NCBI GenBank assembly: GCA_021845595.1
Contig: JAJZVV010000007.1
Span: forward strand, 116,280 to 180,279
Direction of reading: 5' to 3'
DNA: 64,000 bases
Origin: Pseudomonadota bacterium
GTDB lineage: Bacteria > Pseudomonadota > Alphaproteobacteria > Acetobacterales > Acetobacteraceae
Within the stretch, counting starts at the first letter, position 1. The number at the start of each line of letters is the position of its first letter. Of this stretch, positions 28,642 to 37,958 are shown in pieces. The notes below the pieces were generated by a model. The model did not search any database and was not told the origin of the DNA. It saw only the letters and a program-made list of their open reading frames with translations. The translations under genes and the position numbers were made by a program.

Positions 28642-29667
28642 ATGCACGCCGGCATGGCCGCCGCCCCCGCAACCGATGACCCCCCTCCGGGTTTCGCCCC
28701 TCTGCGGACGGAGCGTCTGACGCTGCGCCCGCTGCTGGCCACGGACGCAGCGGCGCTGCACCGGCTGATCAATGACTGGAACGTCTGCTCGACGCTCGCC
28801 GAGATGCCCTTCCCCTACCCGCGCCCGCTCGCCGACGAATGGATCCGCTCCACCCACGCCGAACTCGCCGCCGGACGGGCGTACCATCTCGCCATCACCG
28901 GTCATGAAGGCGAGGAGGAAATGCTGATCGGTGGCATCGGGCTCAGGCTGGATGCGCCGCGCCGGGTCGGGCGGCTGGGCTACTGGGTGGGCAAGCGGTT
29001 CTGGGGCCATGGCGTCGCCAGCGAGGCGGCGGGGCGGCTGGCCCGCTGGGCGATGGCCAATCTCGCTCTCGACGCGCTGGAAGCCTCCGTCGCCACCGAC
29101 AACGCCGCCTCGGCGACCGTGCTCCGCCGCATCGGCTTCCGCCTGGCCGGCACCGGCCGACAGACCTTTCTCGCCCGCGGGGCGGAGCTGCCGGTGCTGC
29201 GGTTCGAGGCGACGCGGGAGGATCTGTTCGGTCATCCCGAGGCGGGAATGCCGGCCACGGCCGGCGCGCTGCCACTGCTTCTGGTCGCCGCCTGCGCCCT
29301 GATCGACATCGATGGCCGGGTGCTGCTGTCCCGCCGGCCGGAAGGCAAGGCTCTGGCCGGTCTGTGGGAGTTTCCCGGCGGCAAGCTCGCGCCGGGCGAG
29401 ACGCCGGAGGCGGCGCTGATGCGCGAATTGAAGGAGGAGCTGGGCATCGACGTCACGGCCGCCTGCCTGGCGCCCTTCGCCTTCGCTTCGCACGCCTATG
29501 AGCGGTTCCATCTGCTGATGCCGCTGTTCCTGTGCCGCCGCTGGTCCGGACGCCCCGAGCCGCGCGAGGGCCAGACGCTGGCCTGGGTGCGGCCGGACCG
29601 GCTTTCGGACTACGCCATGCCGCCGGCGGATCTGCCGCTGATCCCGCTGCTGCGCGATTTTCTGTAA
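28642..29667 (+). CDS. Bifunctional GNAT acetyltransferase / Nudix (MutT-type) hydrolase
   Basis: A 341-residue fusion. Residues about 20-195 are a RimJ/RimL-type GNAT domain (TERLTLRPLLATDAAAL, acetyl-CoA loop GKRFWGHGVASEAAGRL, VATDNAASATVLRRIGFR). Residues about 215-341 form a MutT-like Nudix domain: LIDIDGRVLLSRRPEGKALAG, then the Nudix box GKLAPGETPEAALMRELKEE followed by LGI, with all catalytic Glu present. The Nudix half would clean 8-oxo-dGTP or similar oxidised nucleotides; the GNAT target is unknown. The stop is 14 nt before the cinA-like gene, which suggests one operon. The start ATG at 28642 has only a weak GTGAGA site; 28654 is an alternative. Confidence 0.9.
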   Translation: MHAGMAAAPATDDPPPGFAPLRTERLTLRPLLATDAAALHRLINDWNVCSTLAEMPFPYPRPLADEWIRSTHAELAAGRAYHLAITGHEGEEEMLIGGIGLRLDAPRRVGRLGYWVGKRFWGHGVASEAAGRLARWAMANLALDALEASVATDNAASATVLRRIGFRLAGTGRQTFLARGAELPVLRFEATREDLFGHPEAGMPATAGALPLLLVAACALIDIDGRVLLSRRPEGKALAGLWEFPGGKLAPGETPEAALMRELKEELGIDVTAACLAPFAFASHAYERFHLLMPLFLCRRWSGRPEPREGQTLAWVRPDRLSDYAMPPADLPLIPLLRDFL

Positions 29668-29681
29668 GGAGCCGGCCCACG

Positions 29682-30437
29682 ATGGCGAACCCGACCGCCT
29701 GCATCCTGATCATCGGCAACGAAGTCCTCTCCGGCCGCACCCAGGACGTGAACGTGAAATTCCTCGCCACGCGGCTGGGCGAGCTGGGCATTCCGGTGCG
29801 GGAGGTGCGCATCATCCCCGACGTCGCGGAGACGATCATCGGCACCGTGAACGAGGTGCGGGCGCGATTCGATCATGTGTTCACCACCGGCGGCATCGGC
29901 CCGACGCATGACGACATCACCAGCGAATGCGTCGCCGCCGCCTTCGGCGTGCCCTGGGAACCGCACCCGGAGGCCTGGGCGCGCATGGATCGGCACTATG
30001 CGCCGGGCGAGTTCAACGCCGCGCGCCAGCGCATGGCGACGATGCCGCGCGGGGCGAGCCTGATCGAGAACGCGATTTCGATCGCGCCCGGCTTCACCAT
30101 CGGCAACGTCCATGTCATGGCCGGGGTGCCGCGGATCATGCAGGCGATGTTCGACAGTCTGGCCCCGACGCTGGCCGGCGGGGCGCCGGTCCTGTCGCGG
30201 GCCGTGCATACCGCGCGCGTGCCGGAGGGCCGGATCGCCGAGGGGCTGGCGGCGATCCAGGCGCGCCATCCCGATCTCGATCTCGGCAGCTACCCTTACT
30301 ATCGCAAGGATGCGTCCGGGGTGGCCATCGTCGCCAAGGGCACCGATGCTGCCGCGGCGGAGGCGGCCATCGCCGAAGTGACGGCGCTGATGCGCGCCCT
30401 CGGCGGTGATCCGGTGGCGGGCGAGCCGCCGGTCTGA
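29682..30437 (+). CDS. CinA-like molybdopterin-binding domain protein
   Basis: A 251-residue protein with the MoaB/MogA-like (MoCF) domain found at the N terminus of CinA. The start ILIIGNEVLSGRTQDVNVKFLA and the TTGGIGPTHDDITSECVAAAF loop are diagnostic. The C-terminal CinA nicotinamide-nucleotide deamidase domain is absent, so the protein is the short form common in alphaproteobacteria. Such proteins may act as ADP-ribose pyrophosphatases, but that activity is not certain for the short form. The ATG at 29682 has TAAGGAG upstream and lies 14 nt after the GNAT-Nudix gene. Confidence 0.87.
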   Translation: MANPTACILIIGNEVLSGRTQDVNVKFLATRLGELGIPVREVRIIPDVAETIIGTVNEVRARFDHVFTTGGIGPTHDDITSECVAAAFGVPWEPHPEAWARMDRHYAPGEFNAARQRMATMPRGASLIENAISIAPGFTIGNVHVMAGVPRIMQAMFDSLAPTLAGGAPVLSRAVHTARVPEGRIAEGLAAIQARHPDLDLGSYPYYRKDASGVAIVAKGTDAAAAEAAIAEVTALMRALGGDPVAGEPPV

Positions 30438-30535
30438 TCGCGCCTGGCGCCAGGGTTGCACACACCGGGCTTGGCGACACGGACCGCGCCGGTGCATAAA
30501 CGTCTGTTGCGATGCACAATCGGAGGGGGTCGCTG

Positions 30536-31117
30536 ATGCCGCTGAGCCAACCCGCGGAGCGGACGAAGCTGCACACGCGCAGCATCACCATCCATGGCTA
30601 TGAGCGCACCGACGGGCTGTTCGATATCGAGGCGCACATCACCGACACCAAGACCACCGGCATCGCCCTCGATGATCACGGCTATCTGCCGCCGGGCGAG
30701 CCGCTGCACGAGATGTGGATGCGCATGACGGTGGATGACCGCATGACCATCGTCGCCTGCGAGGCCGCGACCGAGCACGGTCCATACGCGATCTGCCCAC
30801 AGGCGGCGCCGGCCTTCGGGCGCCTCGCCGGGCTTACCATTCGCGGCGGCTTCCTGAAGGCGGCGATGGAACGGGTCGGCGGCGTGGCCGGCTGCACGCA
30901 TCTGCGCGAATTGCTGCAGCAGATGGCGACGACGGCGCTGCAGACCATGTTCCCCCGCCGCGCCCGGCGCGAGATGGCGAGCCAGCGGCCGCCCGCCCTG
31001 CTGAACACCTGCCTTGCCTGGAGTTCCGACAGCCCGGTCATCCGCCGCCGCTGGCCGCACCTCTACACCGGCCCCGAGCCGCTGGAGGAGACCAGGGTCG
31101 AGTCCGAGCCCGCGTGA
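30536..31117 (+). CDS. DUF2889 family protein
   Basis: A 193-residue protein of the DUF2889 family. It has HTRSITIHGYERTDGLFDIEAHITD near the start and a Cys/His-containing C-terminal part with GCTHLRELLQQMATTALQT, which is typical for the family and may bind a metal. Function is unknown. The ATG at 30536 follows GGAGGGGGTCGCTG; a longer frame from 30512 has no ribosome-binding site. It lies about 100 bp after the CinA-like gene. Confidence 0.82.
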   Translation: MPLSQPAERTKLHTRSITIHGYERTDGLFDIEAHITDTKTTGIALDDHGYLPPGEPLHEMWMRMTVDDRMTIVACEAATEHGPYAICPQAAPAFGRLAGLTIRGGFLKAAMERVGGVAGCTHLRELLQQMATTALQTMFPRRARREMASQRPPALLNTCLAWSSDSPVIRRRWPHLYTGPEPLEETRVESEPA

Positions 31118-31170
31118 CCCGCGTCAGCGGATTGACCCTGGCCGCGCCCCGATAGCGCGACGCGCGACGG

Positions 31171-31479
31171 TCAGGCGCAATCGGCCGCGAGCGAGTCCGC
31201 GGTGGCGAAATGAGCGCCGTGGCCGACCCGGGAATGGCCGGCATCGGTCGCGGCGGTGCGGAAATAATCCAGCACATAGACCCGCACCGCGCTGGTCCTC
31301 CCGCCGACCTCGGCGGACTGCTCGATCCGGCGCACCAGGTCCCGCATGCGGACGCCTTCGCGCTGGCAGATCTCGTGCAGCGCGTCCCAGAATTCCGGCT
31401 CCAGCCGCATGCTCGTGCGGCCCCGCTCGGCGACGACATTCCGATTGACCAGCCTGCTCGATCTCAAGTTCGCCTCCAT
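31171..31479 (-). CDS. Ribbon-helix-helix (RHH_4) protein
   Basis: A 102-residue protein with an RHH_4 DNA-binding-like domain: RGRTSMRLEPEFWDALHEI forms the strand and first helix and CQREGVRMRDLVRRIEQ the second. The C-terminal part VYVLDYFRTAATDAG is also typical. Probable small transcriptional regulator, with no toxin gene nearby. It converges on DUF2889 and precedes no operon on its own strand, so targets cannot be guessed. The next gene upstream on the minus strand (bolA) ends 60 bp away. Confidence 0.82.
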   Translation of the reverse strand: MEANLRSSRLVNRNVVAERGRTSMRLEPEFWDALHEICQREGVRMRDLVRRIEQSAEVGGRTSAVRVYVLDYFRTAATDAGHSRVGHGAHFATADSLAADCA

Positions 31480-31539
31480 GATCTCGCGTCATGAAAGCGC
31501 GGCGGACTTAAAATACCGTTGCGTGCCGACGTGCCGGGA

Positions 31540-31815
31540 TCAGGAATCCTCCTCCGGCGCGCGCAGCGTCAGCGCCAGCGCGTGCAGCCCGTCGCCAAAC
31601 TCGGCGGCGAGTGCCGCGTGAACGGCGCGGGCGCGGGCGACCCGCGGCTGGCCGCGGAAATCCGCCGAGACGAGGGTGACCGCGTAGTGCGTCTGACCGC
31701 CCGGCGCGGCCCCGGCGTGGCCGGCATGCCGGGCGCTGTCGTCGACGATCTCGAGGCGCACGGGGGAAAAGTGCGCACCGAGAACGGCGCGCAGGCGATC
31801 GGCGCGGGATGGCAT
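31540..31815 (-). CDS. bolA: BolA family protein
   Basis: A 91-residue BolA/IbaG protein: RADRLRAVLGAHFSPVRLEIVDDSARHAGHAGA carries the conserved His-containing loop, and the C-terminal GLHALALTLRAPEE is usual. BolA proteins partner with monothiol glutaredoxins in iron-sulfur trafficking and have an FeS-linked regulatory role. The start at 31815 (MPSRADRL) is chosen by family length and by a GGGGGA sequence upstream; in-frame ATGs at 31827, 31836 and 31845 would add 4-10 residues. It is divergent from the J-domain gene, an arrangement common in alphaproteobacteria. Confidence 0.9.
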   Translation of the reverse strand: MPSRADRLRAVLGAHFSPVRLEIVDDSARHAGHAGAAPGGQTHYAVTLVSADFRGQPRVARARAVHAALAAEFGDGLHALALTLRAPEEDS

Positions 31816-31903
31816 TGTCTGGTTCATCCCCCGCATATCGGACATCGCGCGCCGCACGCCAAGCGGAGGTTGCCATTTTCGGGCCGCAGGGCACATTAGG
31901 GCC

Positions 31904-32506
31904 ATGTTGTCCCGACCTGCATCGCGCCGGCGGGCCTTCGCCCCCGACCCGGACGCTCCGGGACGAGGCTGCGACATGGCCGGCTGCCAAGCTCAAGGCG
32001 AATTCAAGGCGCCGAAATCGCCAACGCGGCTGCGCGACTACTGGTGGTTCTGCCTCGACCACGTGCGCGCCTACAACGCGTCCTGGGACTACTACAAAGG
32101 CATGTCGCCGGGCGAGATCGAGGCGCAGCTCCGTGCCGATACCGGCTGGCAGCGGCCGACCTGGCCGCTCGGGCAGCAGGGTCTCGGAGGCTTCCGCCGC
32201 ACCGCCGAGACGCTCCGGGATCCGCTCGATCTGCTCGGCCGCGCAGCGCCGGATGCGCGCGCCGGCGCCACCCCGACGGAGCTCACCGAACCGCTGACCA
32301 CCTTCGGCCTCGCCTGGCCGGTGACGCTGGCCGAGGTGAAGCAACGCTACAAGGAGCTCGCCAAGCGGCATCATCCGGACGCCAATGGCGGCGATCGGGC
32401 GGCCGAGGAGCGGCTGAAAACCATCAATCTCGCCTATGCGACGCTGCGGTCGCACCTGCGACTTCAACCGACCCTGCCGACCCAAGCCGGCGCCTCCCCC
32501 GCCTGA
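31904..32506 (+). CDS. J-domain (DnaJ-like) molecular chaperone
   Basis: A 200-residue protein with an N-terminal family-specific part (AFAPDPDAPGRGCDMAGC, then RLRDYWWFCLDHVRAYNASW, with Cys residues) and a C-terminal J domain (VTLAEVKQRYKELAKRHHPDANGG) with the HPD signature that stimulates DnaK. It has no G/F or zinc-finger regions, so it is a type III J protein. It is divergent from bolA and lies upstream of cobS, a conserved alphaproteobacterial order. The function beyond DnaK co-chaperone is unknown. Confidence 0.88.
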   Translation: MLSRPASRRRAFAPDPDAPGRGCDMAGCQAQGEFKAPKSPTRLRDYWWFCLDHVRAYNASWDYYKGMSPGEIEAQLRADTGWQRPTWPLGQQGLGGFRRTAETLRDPLDLLGRAAPDARAGATPTELTEPLTTFGLAWPVTLAEVKQRYKELAKRHHPDANGGDRAAEERLKTINLAYATLRSHLRLQPTLPTQAGASPA

Positions 32507-32587
32507 TCGAAGGCGCGGGGCACATCGGCGGTCCTTGCCCGGGCCGCGTGGGAGAGTAGAGTCACCGACGGACAGTTCAGGACCCTT

Positions 32588-33610
32588 ATGCCGATGACCA
32601 GGATTGCCGCGCTTGCCGAGGCCCGTGTGACCCCGATCTCCGCGATCGATCTGCCCGACACGAAGATCAGCGCGCGCGAGGTGTTCGGCATCGACGCCGA
32701 CATGGAGGTGCCGGCCTTCTCGGTGCGCACCGAGCATGTGCCCGAACTCGACCCCGCCTATGTCTTCGACAAGGAGACGACGCTCGCCATCATCGCCGGC
32801 TTCGCCTTCAACCGGCGGGTGATGATCCAGGGCTATCACGGCACCGGCAAATCCACCCACATCGAGCAGGTCGCCGCACGGCTCAACTGGCCGTGCATCC
32901 GCGTCAATCTCGACAGCCACATCAGCCGCATCGACCTCATCGGCAAGGATGCGATCGTGCTGAAGGAAGGCAAGCAAATCACCGAGTTTCGCGAGGGCAT
33001 CCTGCCCTGGGCGCTGCAGCATCCGTGTGCGCTCGTGTTCGACGAATACGATGCCGGCCGCCCGGACGTGATGTTCGTCATCCAGCGCGTGCTCGAGGTC
33101 GAGGGGCGGCTCACCCTGCTCGATCAGAACCGCGTCATCCGCCCCCACCCGGCATTCCGCTTGTTCTCGACGGCCAACACCGTCGGGCTCGGAGACACCA
33201 CCGGCCTCTATCACGGCACCCAGCAGATCAACCAGGGCCAGATGGATCGCTGGAACATCGTCGCCACGCTGAACTACCTGCCGCACGCACAGGAAAGCGC
33301 CATCGTCCGTGCCAAGCTCGGCCTCGACCCGGCGGACGCGGCGATGAAGAAGCGCATCGACGCCATGGTCGCGCTCGCCGATCTCACCCGCGCCGGCTTC
33401 ATCAATGGCGACATCTCCACCGTGATGTCGCCGCGCACGGTCATCACCTGGGCGGAAAACACCCGCATCTTCGGCGATGTCGGTCTCGCCTTCCGCATGA
33501 CGTTCCTCAACAAATGCGACGAGGCCGAGCGCGCCACCGTGGCCGAGTATTATCAGCGCTGCTTCAACGAGGAGCTCCCGACCGGGGCGCTGGCGCGCAA
33601 GGGGTTCTGA
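32588..33610 (+). CDS. cobS: Cobaltochelatase subunit CobS (AAA+ ATPase)
   Basis: ATPase subunit of the aerobic CobN-CobS-CobT complex that inserts cobalt into hydrogenobyrinic acid diamide in vitamin B12 synthesis. It has 340 residues. The N-terminal part has [21 protein letters not shown]; the AAA+ domain has Walker [14 protein letters not shown], Walker [11 protein letters not shown] and [19 protein letters not shown]. The ATG at 32588 follows AGGACCCTT. It is 7 bp before cobT, with which it forms a chaperone-like ring. cobN is not in this window. Confidence 0.97.
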   Translation: MPMTRIAALAEARVTPISAIDLPDTKISAREVFGIDADMEVPAFSVRTEHVPELDPAYVFDKETTLAIIAGFAFNRRVMIQGYHGTGKSTHIEQVAARLNWPCIRVNLDSHISRIDLIGKDAIVLKEGKQITEFREGILPWALQHPCALVFDEYDAGRPDVMFVIQRVLEVEGRLTLLDQNRVIRPHPAFRLFSTANTVGLGDTTGLYHGTQQINQGQMDRWNIVATLNYLPHAQESAIVRAKLGLDPADAAMKKRIDAMVALADLTRAGFINGDISTVMSPRTVITWAENTRIFGDVGLAFRMTFLNKCDEAERATVAEYYQRCFNEELPTGALARKGF

Positions 33611-33617
33611 GCCGAGG

Positions 33618-35489
33618 ATGAGCGGAAAGCCCGACCAGGAGCGCGGCGAGGCGTTCAAGCGCGCGACCGCCGGCGCACTCCGGGCCCTTGCCCACGACGC
33701 CGAAGCGCAGGTCGCCTTCCAGCCGGGCCCGTCCGGTCTGGCCGGTAAGCGCGCGCGTCTGCCGTTGCCCAGCCGGACCCTGCCCGCCGCCGAGGTCGCC
33801 CGCGTGCGGGGCGCGGCGGACAGCGTCGCGCTGCGCCTGCGCTACCACGACGACACCCTGCATACCGCCCGCAGTCCGGCCGGACGCGAAGCGCGGGACG
33901 TCTATGACGCGATCGAGCAGGCCCGCGTCGAGGTCATCGGCGGGCGCCAGATGGAGGGTGTCCGCGCCAATCTCGATGCCCGCCTGACCGAGACCTGCAC
34001 CGCCGAGGGATATGACCGGATGACCAGCCGCGAGCAGATGCCCGCCGCCGCGGCACTGGCGCTGCTGGCGCGCGAGCGGCTGTCGGGCCGCGCGGTGCCC
34101 GAGGCGGCGCGCCGCGTGCTCGGCCTGTGGCGCGAGACGCTGGGGCCGAGTGCGGATGCGGCGCTCGATGAAATGGCCCGCTCGCAGGACGAGCAATCCG
34201 CCTTCGCCCGTGCCAGCCGCAAGCTGCTCGCCGCCCTAGACCTCGCCGAGGCGGAAGCCGAATCCGAGGCCGAGGAGTCGGGCGAGGAGGGCGAACAGGG
34301 CAGCGAGCAATCGACCCAGCAGGACACCAGCGAGGGCGAAGGCACAGCGCAGACCGATGCGGACTCCCTCCTCGGCGCCCAACCCGAGGCGATGGACGGA
34401 GACGCCGCCGAGGACGAGGCGGCCGACAGCGCCGAGGCCGAGGGTGAGGCCGAGGGCGAGGACCGGCCGAGCGGACCGCAACCCCGCCGCGACCGTCCGG
34501 GCACGGACCGCGAGGGGGCGTATCGCGTCTTCACCCGCGCCTATGACGAGGAAATCGCGGCCGAGGAACTGTGCGACGGGGACGAACTGTCCCGCTTGCG
34601 CCAACAGCTCGACCAGCAGTTGCAGCATCTGCAGGGCGTTGTCGCCAAACTCGCCAACCGGCTGCAGCGCCGACTGCTGGCGCAGCAGACCAGGGCCTGG
34701 GATTTCGACCTCGAGGAGGGGCTGCTCGATGTCGGCCGGCTCGCCCGCGTCGTCGTCAACCCGCTCCAGGCGCTGTCCTACAAGCGCGAGCGCGATACCG
34801 AGTTCCGCGATACCGTCGTCACGCTGCTGATCGACAATTCCGGCTCGATGCGCGGGCGGCCGATCACCGTGGCGGCGATGTGCGGGGACATTCTCGCCCG
34901 CACCCTGGAGCGCTGCGCCGTGAAGGTGGAAGTGCTGGGCTTCACCACGCGTGCCTGGAAAGGCGGGCAGAGCCGCGAGCGGTGGGTGGCGGAGGGCAAG
35001 CCGCGCAACCCCGGCCGGCTCAACGACCTGCGCCACATCATCTACAAATCAGCCGATGCGCCCTGGCGGCGGGCGCGCAAGAATCTCGGGCTGATGCTGC
35101 GCGAGGGGCTGCTCAAGGAGAACATCGACGGCGAGGCCCTGCTCTGGGCCTACCGCCGGCTGCTGGCGCGGACGGAGCATCGCCGCATCCTGATGGTGAT
35201 CAGCGACGGCGCGCCGGTCGATGACAGCACGCTCTCGGTCAATCCCGGGAATACGCTGGAGAAGCATCTGCGCGAGGTGATCCGCGACATCGAGAGCCAA
35301 GGCGCCGTGGAGCTGAGCGCCATCGGCATCGGCCACGACGTCACCCGCTATTACCGCCGCGCCGTCACCATCGTCGATGCCGAGGAACTGGGTGGAACGA
35401 TGATGAAGAACCTGGCTGAGCTGTTCGACGAGGACGACGGCGCCGCATGGGCCCGCGCGAGCATGGAGCGGGCGCCGCTGGTCGCCTAG
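33618..35489 (+). CDS. cobT: Cobaltochelatase subunit CobT
   Basis: VWA-containing partner of CobS in the aerobic cobalt chelatase. It has 623 residues. A CobT N-terminal domain is followed by a strongly acidic linker (about residues 210-300, runs of Glu, Asp, Gly and Ser) and a C-terminal von Willebrand A domain with the MIDAS motif [13 protein letters not shown]. The ATG at 33618 is 7 nt after the cobS stop. Its stop codon is the TAG that begins the palindromic repeat at 35487, an unusual way to end a gene, discussed in the findings. Confidence 0.95.
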   Translation: MSGKPDQERGEAFKRATAGALRALAHDAEAQVAFQPGPSGLAGKRARLPLPSRTLPAAEVARVRGAADSVALRLRYHDDTLHTARSPAGREARDVYDAIEQARVEVIGGRQMEGVRANLDARLTETCTAEGYDRMTSREQMPAAAALALLARERLSGRAVPEAARRVLGLWRETLGPSADAALDEMARSQDEQSAFARASRKLLAALDLAEAEAESEAEESGEEGEQGSEQSTQQDTSEGEGTAQTDADSLLGAQPEAMDGDAAEDEAADSAEAEGEAEGEDRPSGPQPRRDRPGTDREGAYRVFTRAYDEEIAAEELCDGDELSRLRQQLDQQLQHLQGVVAKLANRLQRRLLAQQTRAWDFDLEEGLLDVGRLARVVVNPLQALSYKRERDTEFRDTVVTLLIDNSGSMRGRPITVAAMCGDILARTLERCAVKVEVLGFTTRAWKGGQSRERWVAEGKPRNPGRLNDLRHIIYKSADAPWRRARKNLGLMLREGLLKENIDGEALLWAYRRLLARTEHRRILMVISDGAPVDDSTLSVNPGNTLEKHLREVIRDIESQGAVELSAIGIGHDVTRYYRRAVTIVDAEELGGTMMKNLAELFDEDDGAAWARASMERAPLVA

Positions 35490-35538
35490 AGCAACGTCCG
35501 ATCTGATCGAGCCGTTCCGGATCGGACAGATCGGGGAT
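35487..35538. repeat. TAGAGCA-ended hairpin-forming intergenic repeat, copy 1
   Basis: Begins TAGAGCA at the cobT stop codon. The inner part is a near-perfect dyad around a TTC loop, with arms of about 17 bp starting and ending CCGATCTG and CAGATCGG, and about 14 positions pairing. A related copy lies at 63800. The hairpin may also stop transcription between convergent cobT and the hmfE-like gene, although there is no T run. Confidence 0.7.
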
Positions 35539-35622
35539 CCGGTGTGCGCAGCTCGTGTGTTTCCGGGGCACGGCCGTCCGAATGGCGCCCCGTTGCTCCA
35601 CTCCCACCGTAGCAGCGGCCCC

Positions 35623-36417
35623 CTATACGCCGCGGAAACGCGGCTCGCGCTTCTCGTGGAACGCCGCCACGCCTTCGCGGAAATCCTCCGACGAGCGCAA
35701 GCGCGAGTAGCAATGGCCCTCCAGTTCGATCGCCGTCGCCAGCGATGCATCCTCGGTGTCATTCAGCAGTTTCTTCGCCGTGCGCTGCGCCAGGGGCGAG
35801 AACGCGGCCAGCTCGGCGACCAGGCGGTCCGTCGCCCGTTCGAGGTCGTCGTCGGGCACGATGTCCGTGGTGATGCCCCAGTCATGGGCCTGACGCGCGG
35901 AAATCCGACGGGAGCGCATGACGATGTCCTTGGTGCGCGTGATGCCGATGATCTTCTGCAGGCGCGCGGAGCCGCCGGAGCCGGGAATCTGCCCCAGCTT
36001 CTGTTCCGGCAGTGCGTATTCGCAGGTTTCCGACGCCAGCCGGAAGTCGCACGCCAGGCTGAGTTCGAATCCCACGCCGAAGCAGTAGCCACGGTTGGCG
36101 GCGATCACCGGCTTAGCGGCGCGCGCCGGAGCGGCGATGTTCCATGCCAGCTTCGAGACCTCTTCCGGCGAAGCCTCCATGAATCCCTTGATGTAGCCGC
36201 CGCTGCTGAAGTGCTGGCCGATCGAGCGCACCACGATCACCCGCACGCGCGGATCCTGGTCCAGCGCCTCGAAGGCGCGCCGGAGCTGGTCGCGCTGCGG
36301 CATGGTGATGACGTTGTAGGGTGGCCGGTCGAGCACGATGTCGCCACGCGCTTGCACCGCGTCGGTCTCGACGCGAAAGCCGTCGTACGGTTGGTCTGGA
36401 GCCAAGGCGTCGCTCAT
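35623..36417 (-). CDS. hmfE: Crotonase-family hydrolase, probable 2-oxoglutaroyl-CoA hydrolase
   Basis: A 264-residue enoyl-CoA hydratase/isomerase superfamily protein. The crotonase fold signatures are RVIVVRSIGQHFSSGGYI (oxyanion-hole region), ANRGYCFGVGFELSLACDFRLA and LPEQKLGQIPGSGGSARLQ. Alone it would be a generic enoyl-CoA hydratase; as the last gene of a run matching hmfABCDE it is best explained as HmfE, which releases 2-oxoglutarate and CoA in 2-furoate degradation. Its start overlaps the ligase stop (ATGA). The specific activity is inference from operon order. Confidence 0.78.
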   Translation of the reverse strand: MSDALAPDQPYDGFRVETDAVQARGDIVLDRPPYNVITMPQRDQLRRAFEALDQDPRVRVIVVRSIGQHFSSGGYIKGFMEASPEEVSKLAWNIAAPARAAKPVIAANRGYCFGVGFELSLACDFRLASETCEYALPEQKLGQIPGSGGSARLQKIIGITRTKDIVMRSRRISARQAHDWGITTDIVPDDDLERATDRLVAELAAFSPLAQRTAKKLLNDTEDASLATAIELEGHCYSRLRSSEDFREGVAAFHEKREPRFRGV

Positions 36418-37958
36418 GCTGCGGGTTCCTGCGATTGCGAGATGGCGGTGTAGTCGCCATCGACCAGCTTGCGGCGCAGCAGCTTGCCGACGGGCGATTT
36501 CGGGATTTCGGTGATGAAGACGAAGCGACGCGGACGCTTGTAGTTGGCGAGCCCGCTTTCGCGGCAGTGCCGGTCCAGCGCAGCGGCCTCGACCGGCGCA
36601 GCGGTCTTTACGAACGCAGTCACGATCTTGCCCCAGCGCGCGTCCGGCAGGCCGACCACCGCTACCTCGGCGACAGCCGGGTGCAGCGAGAGGCAGCTCT
36701 CGATTTCAACCGGCGAGACGTTCTCGCCGCCGGTGATGATCATGTCGTCGACCCGGCCGGTCACGAACAGGTCGCCGTCCGCATCGAAATAGCCGGTGTC
36801 GCCGGTGCAGTACCAATCGTCGCGCAGCGCCCGCGCATCCACGTCCGGGCGGCGCCAATAGCCTTCGAACGCCTCGTCTCCAGCCAGCAGCGCGAGAATT
36901 TCCCCTTCCTCTCCCGGCGCGGCCAGATCCGAAGCGTCGCCTGCAGAAAACCGCACGACGCGGATGCGCTGGTTGAGGCCGGAGCGTCCGGCGCTGCCAG
37001 GCTTGGCTGCCGCCCGCTGGTTGATCGTGCAGGTATAGACCTCGCTGCTGCCATAGTGGTTCACGAACAGATCCGGCTGGAACGCGTGGGTCAGGCGCTG
37101 CAGCAATCCGTCGGTCATCGGCGCCCCGGCGAAGCCGAGCTTGCGTACGCTCCCGACATCCGCGGCGGCGAAATCCGGGTGGCTGAGCAGATCGTGATAG
37201 AGTGTCGGCACCAGATAGAGGTTGGTGATGCGCTCGCGCGCGATCAGGCCGATCGCCGCCGCGGGGTCGAATCGCGGCAGACAGACGAAGCAGCCACCGA
37301 GCAGCGACATCGCCAGCAGCGAGCGCACACCCATGGTGTGATAGAGCGGCATGACGCCGAGCGTGCGCTCGCCATGGGCGTAGAGGTTCTGCGCCACATG
37401 GGCGATCGCCGCGGCCCGCTCGGCCCGATGCCGGCGCGGCACGCCCTTCGGCCGCGACGTCGTGCCCGACGTGTAGAGCATCAGCGACCAATCCTCGGCG
37501 GTCGCGCACGGCTGCAAGCTCGGTCCGGTCGCGGCCAGCATCGCATCGAAGCCGATCTCGCCGTCGCCTGGCGCCGCCAGGGTGATGCGCGGCAAGGCGC
37601 GTGCCGCGGCCGCAGCGAGCACGGCGTCCGCCGACGCGCTCTCATAGGCCACCGCCCGCACCTCGGCATCGGCGATGCAGTACTCGACCTCGTCCGCCTT
37701 GGCGCGCCAGTTCAGCGGCGTGATCATGACGCCGGACAGCTGGCACGCCCAGTGCAGCGTCGCCGCTTGCCAGCGGTTCTGCAGCAGGCTCAGCAGGCGG
37801 TCCCCGCGCCGCAGCCCCATGGCGCCGAGCCCTGCGGCTGCGGCGGCAATGAGCGGCGCCCATTCGCCATAGGTCAGCCGCAGCTCGCCATCGACGATCG
37901 CCAGTGCCCCCGGATCGCGCTCGACGCTCGCGACGAAGCTCGTGCCGAGGTCAAGCAT
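36414..37958 (-). CDS. hmfD: Acyl-CoA ligase (ANL family), probable 2-furoyl-CoA synthetase
   Basis: A 514-residue AMP-forming acyl-CoA synthetase. The P-loop is MLYTSGTTSRPKGVP, with NHYGSSEVYTC (motif A5), DWYCTGDTGYFDADGDLFVTGR (A7/A8 region) and the catalytic Lys in KSPVGKLLRRKL near the C terminus. In 2-furoate degradation HmfD activates 2-furoic acid to the CoA thioester; position between the oxidoreductase subunits and the hydrolase gene matches this. It overlaps the upstream 2Fe-2S subunit gene by 8 bp. An aromatic or cyclic acid ligase is the alternative reading. Confidence 0.82.
   Translation of the reverse strand: MLDLGTSFVASVERDPGALAIVDGELRLTYGEWAPLIAAAAAGLGAMGLRRGDRLLSLLQNRWQAATLHWACQLSGVMITPLNWRAKADEVEYCIADAEVRAVAYESASADAVLAAAAARALPRITLAAPGDGEIGFDAMLAATGPSLQPCATAEDWSLMLYTSGTTSRPKGVPRRHRAERAAAIAHVAQNLYAHGERTLGVMPLYHTMGVRSLLAMSLLGGCFVCLPRFDPAAAIGLIARERITNLYLVPTLYHDLLSHPDFAAADVGSVRKLGFAGAPMTDGLLQRLTHAFQPDLFVNHYGSSEVYTCTINQRAAAKPGSAGRSGLNQRIRVVRFSAGDASDLAAPGEEGEILALLAGDEAFEGYWRRPDVDARALRDDWYCTGDTGYFDADGDLFVTGRVDDMIITGGENVSPVEIESCLSLHPAVAEVAVVGLPDARWGKIVTAFVKTAAPVEAAALDRHCRESGLANYKRPRRFVFITEIPKSPVGKLLRRKLVDGDYTAISQSQEPAA

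Noticed and set aside
31960..32110. Cys residues in the J-domain protein as a DnaJ zinc finger
   Set aside because: The CxxCxGxG repeats of DnaJ are absent; the Cys lie in a family-specific N-terminal part.
36060..36080. GAGTTCGAATCCCACG, which looks like a tRNA T-loop
   Set aside because: It is inside the crotonase gene, encoding conserved residues (GVGFELS), and no acceptor or anticodon stems lie at the right distance.
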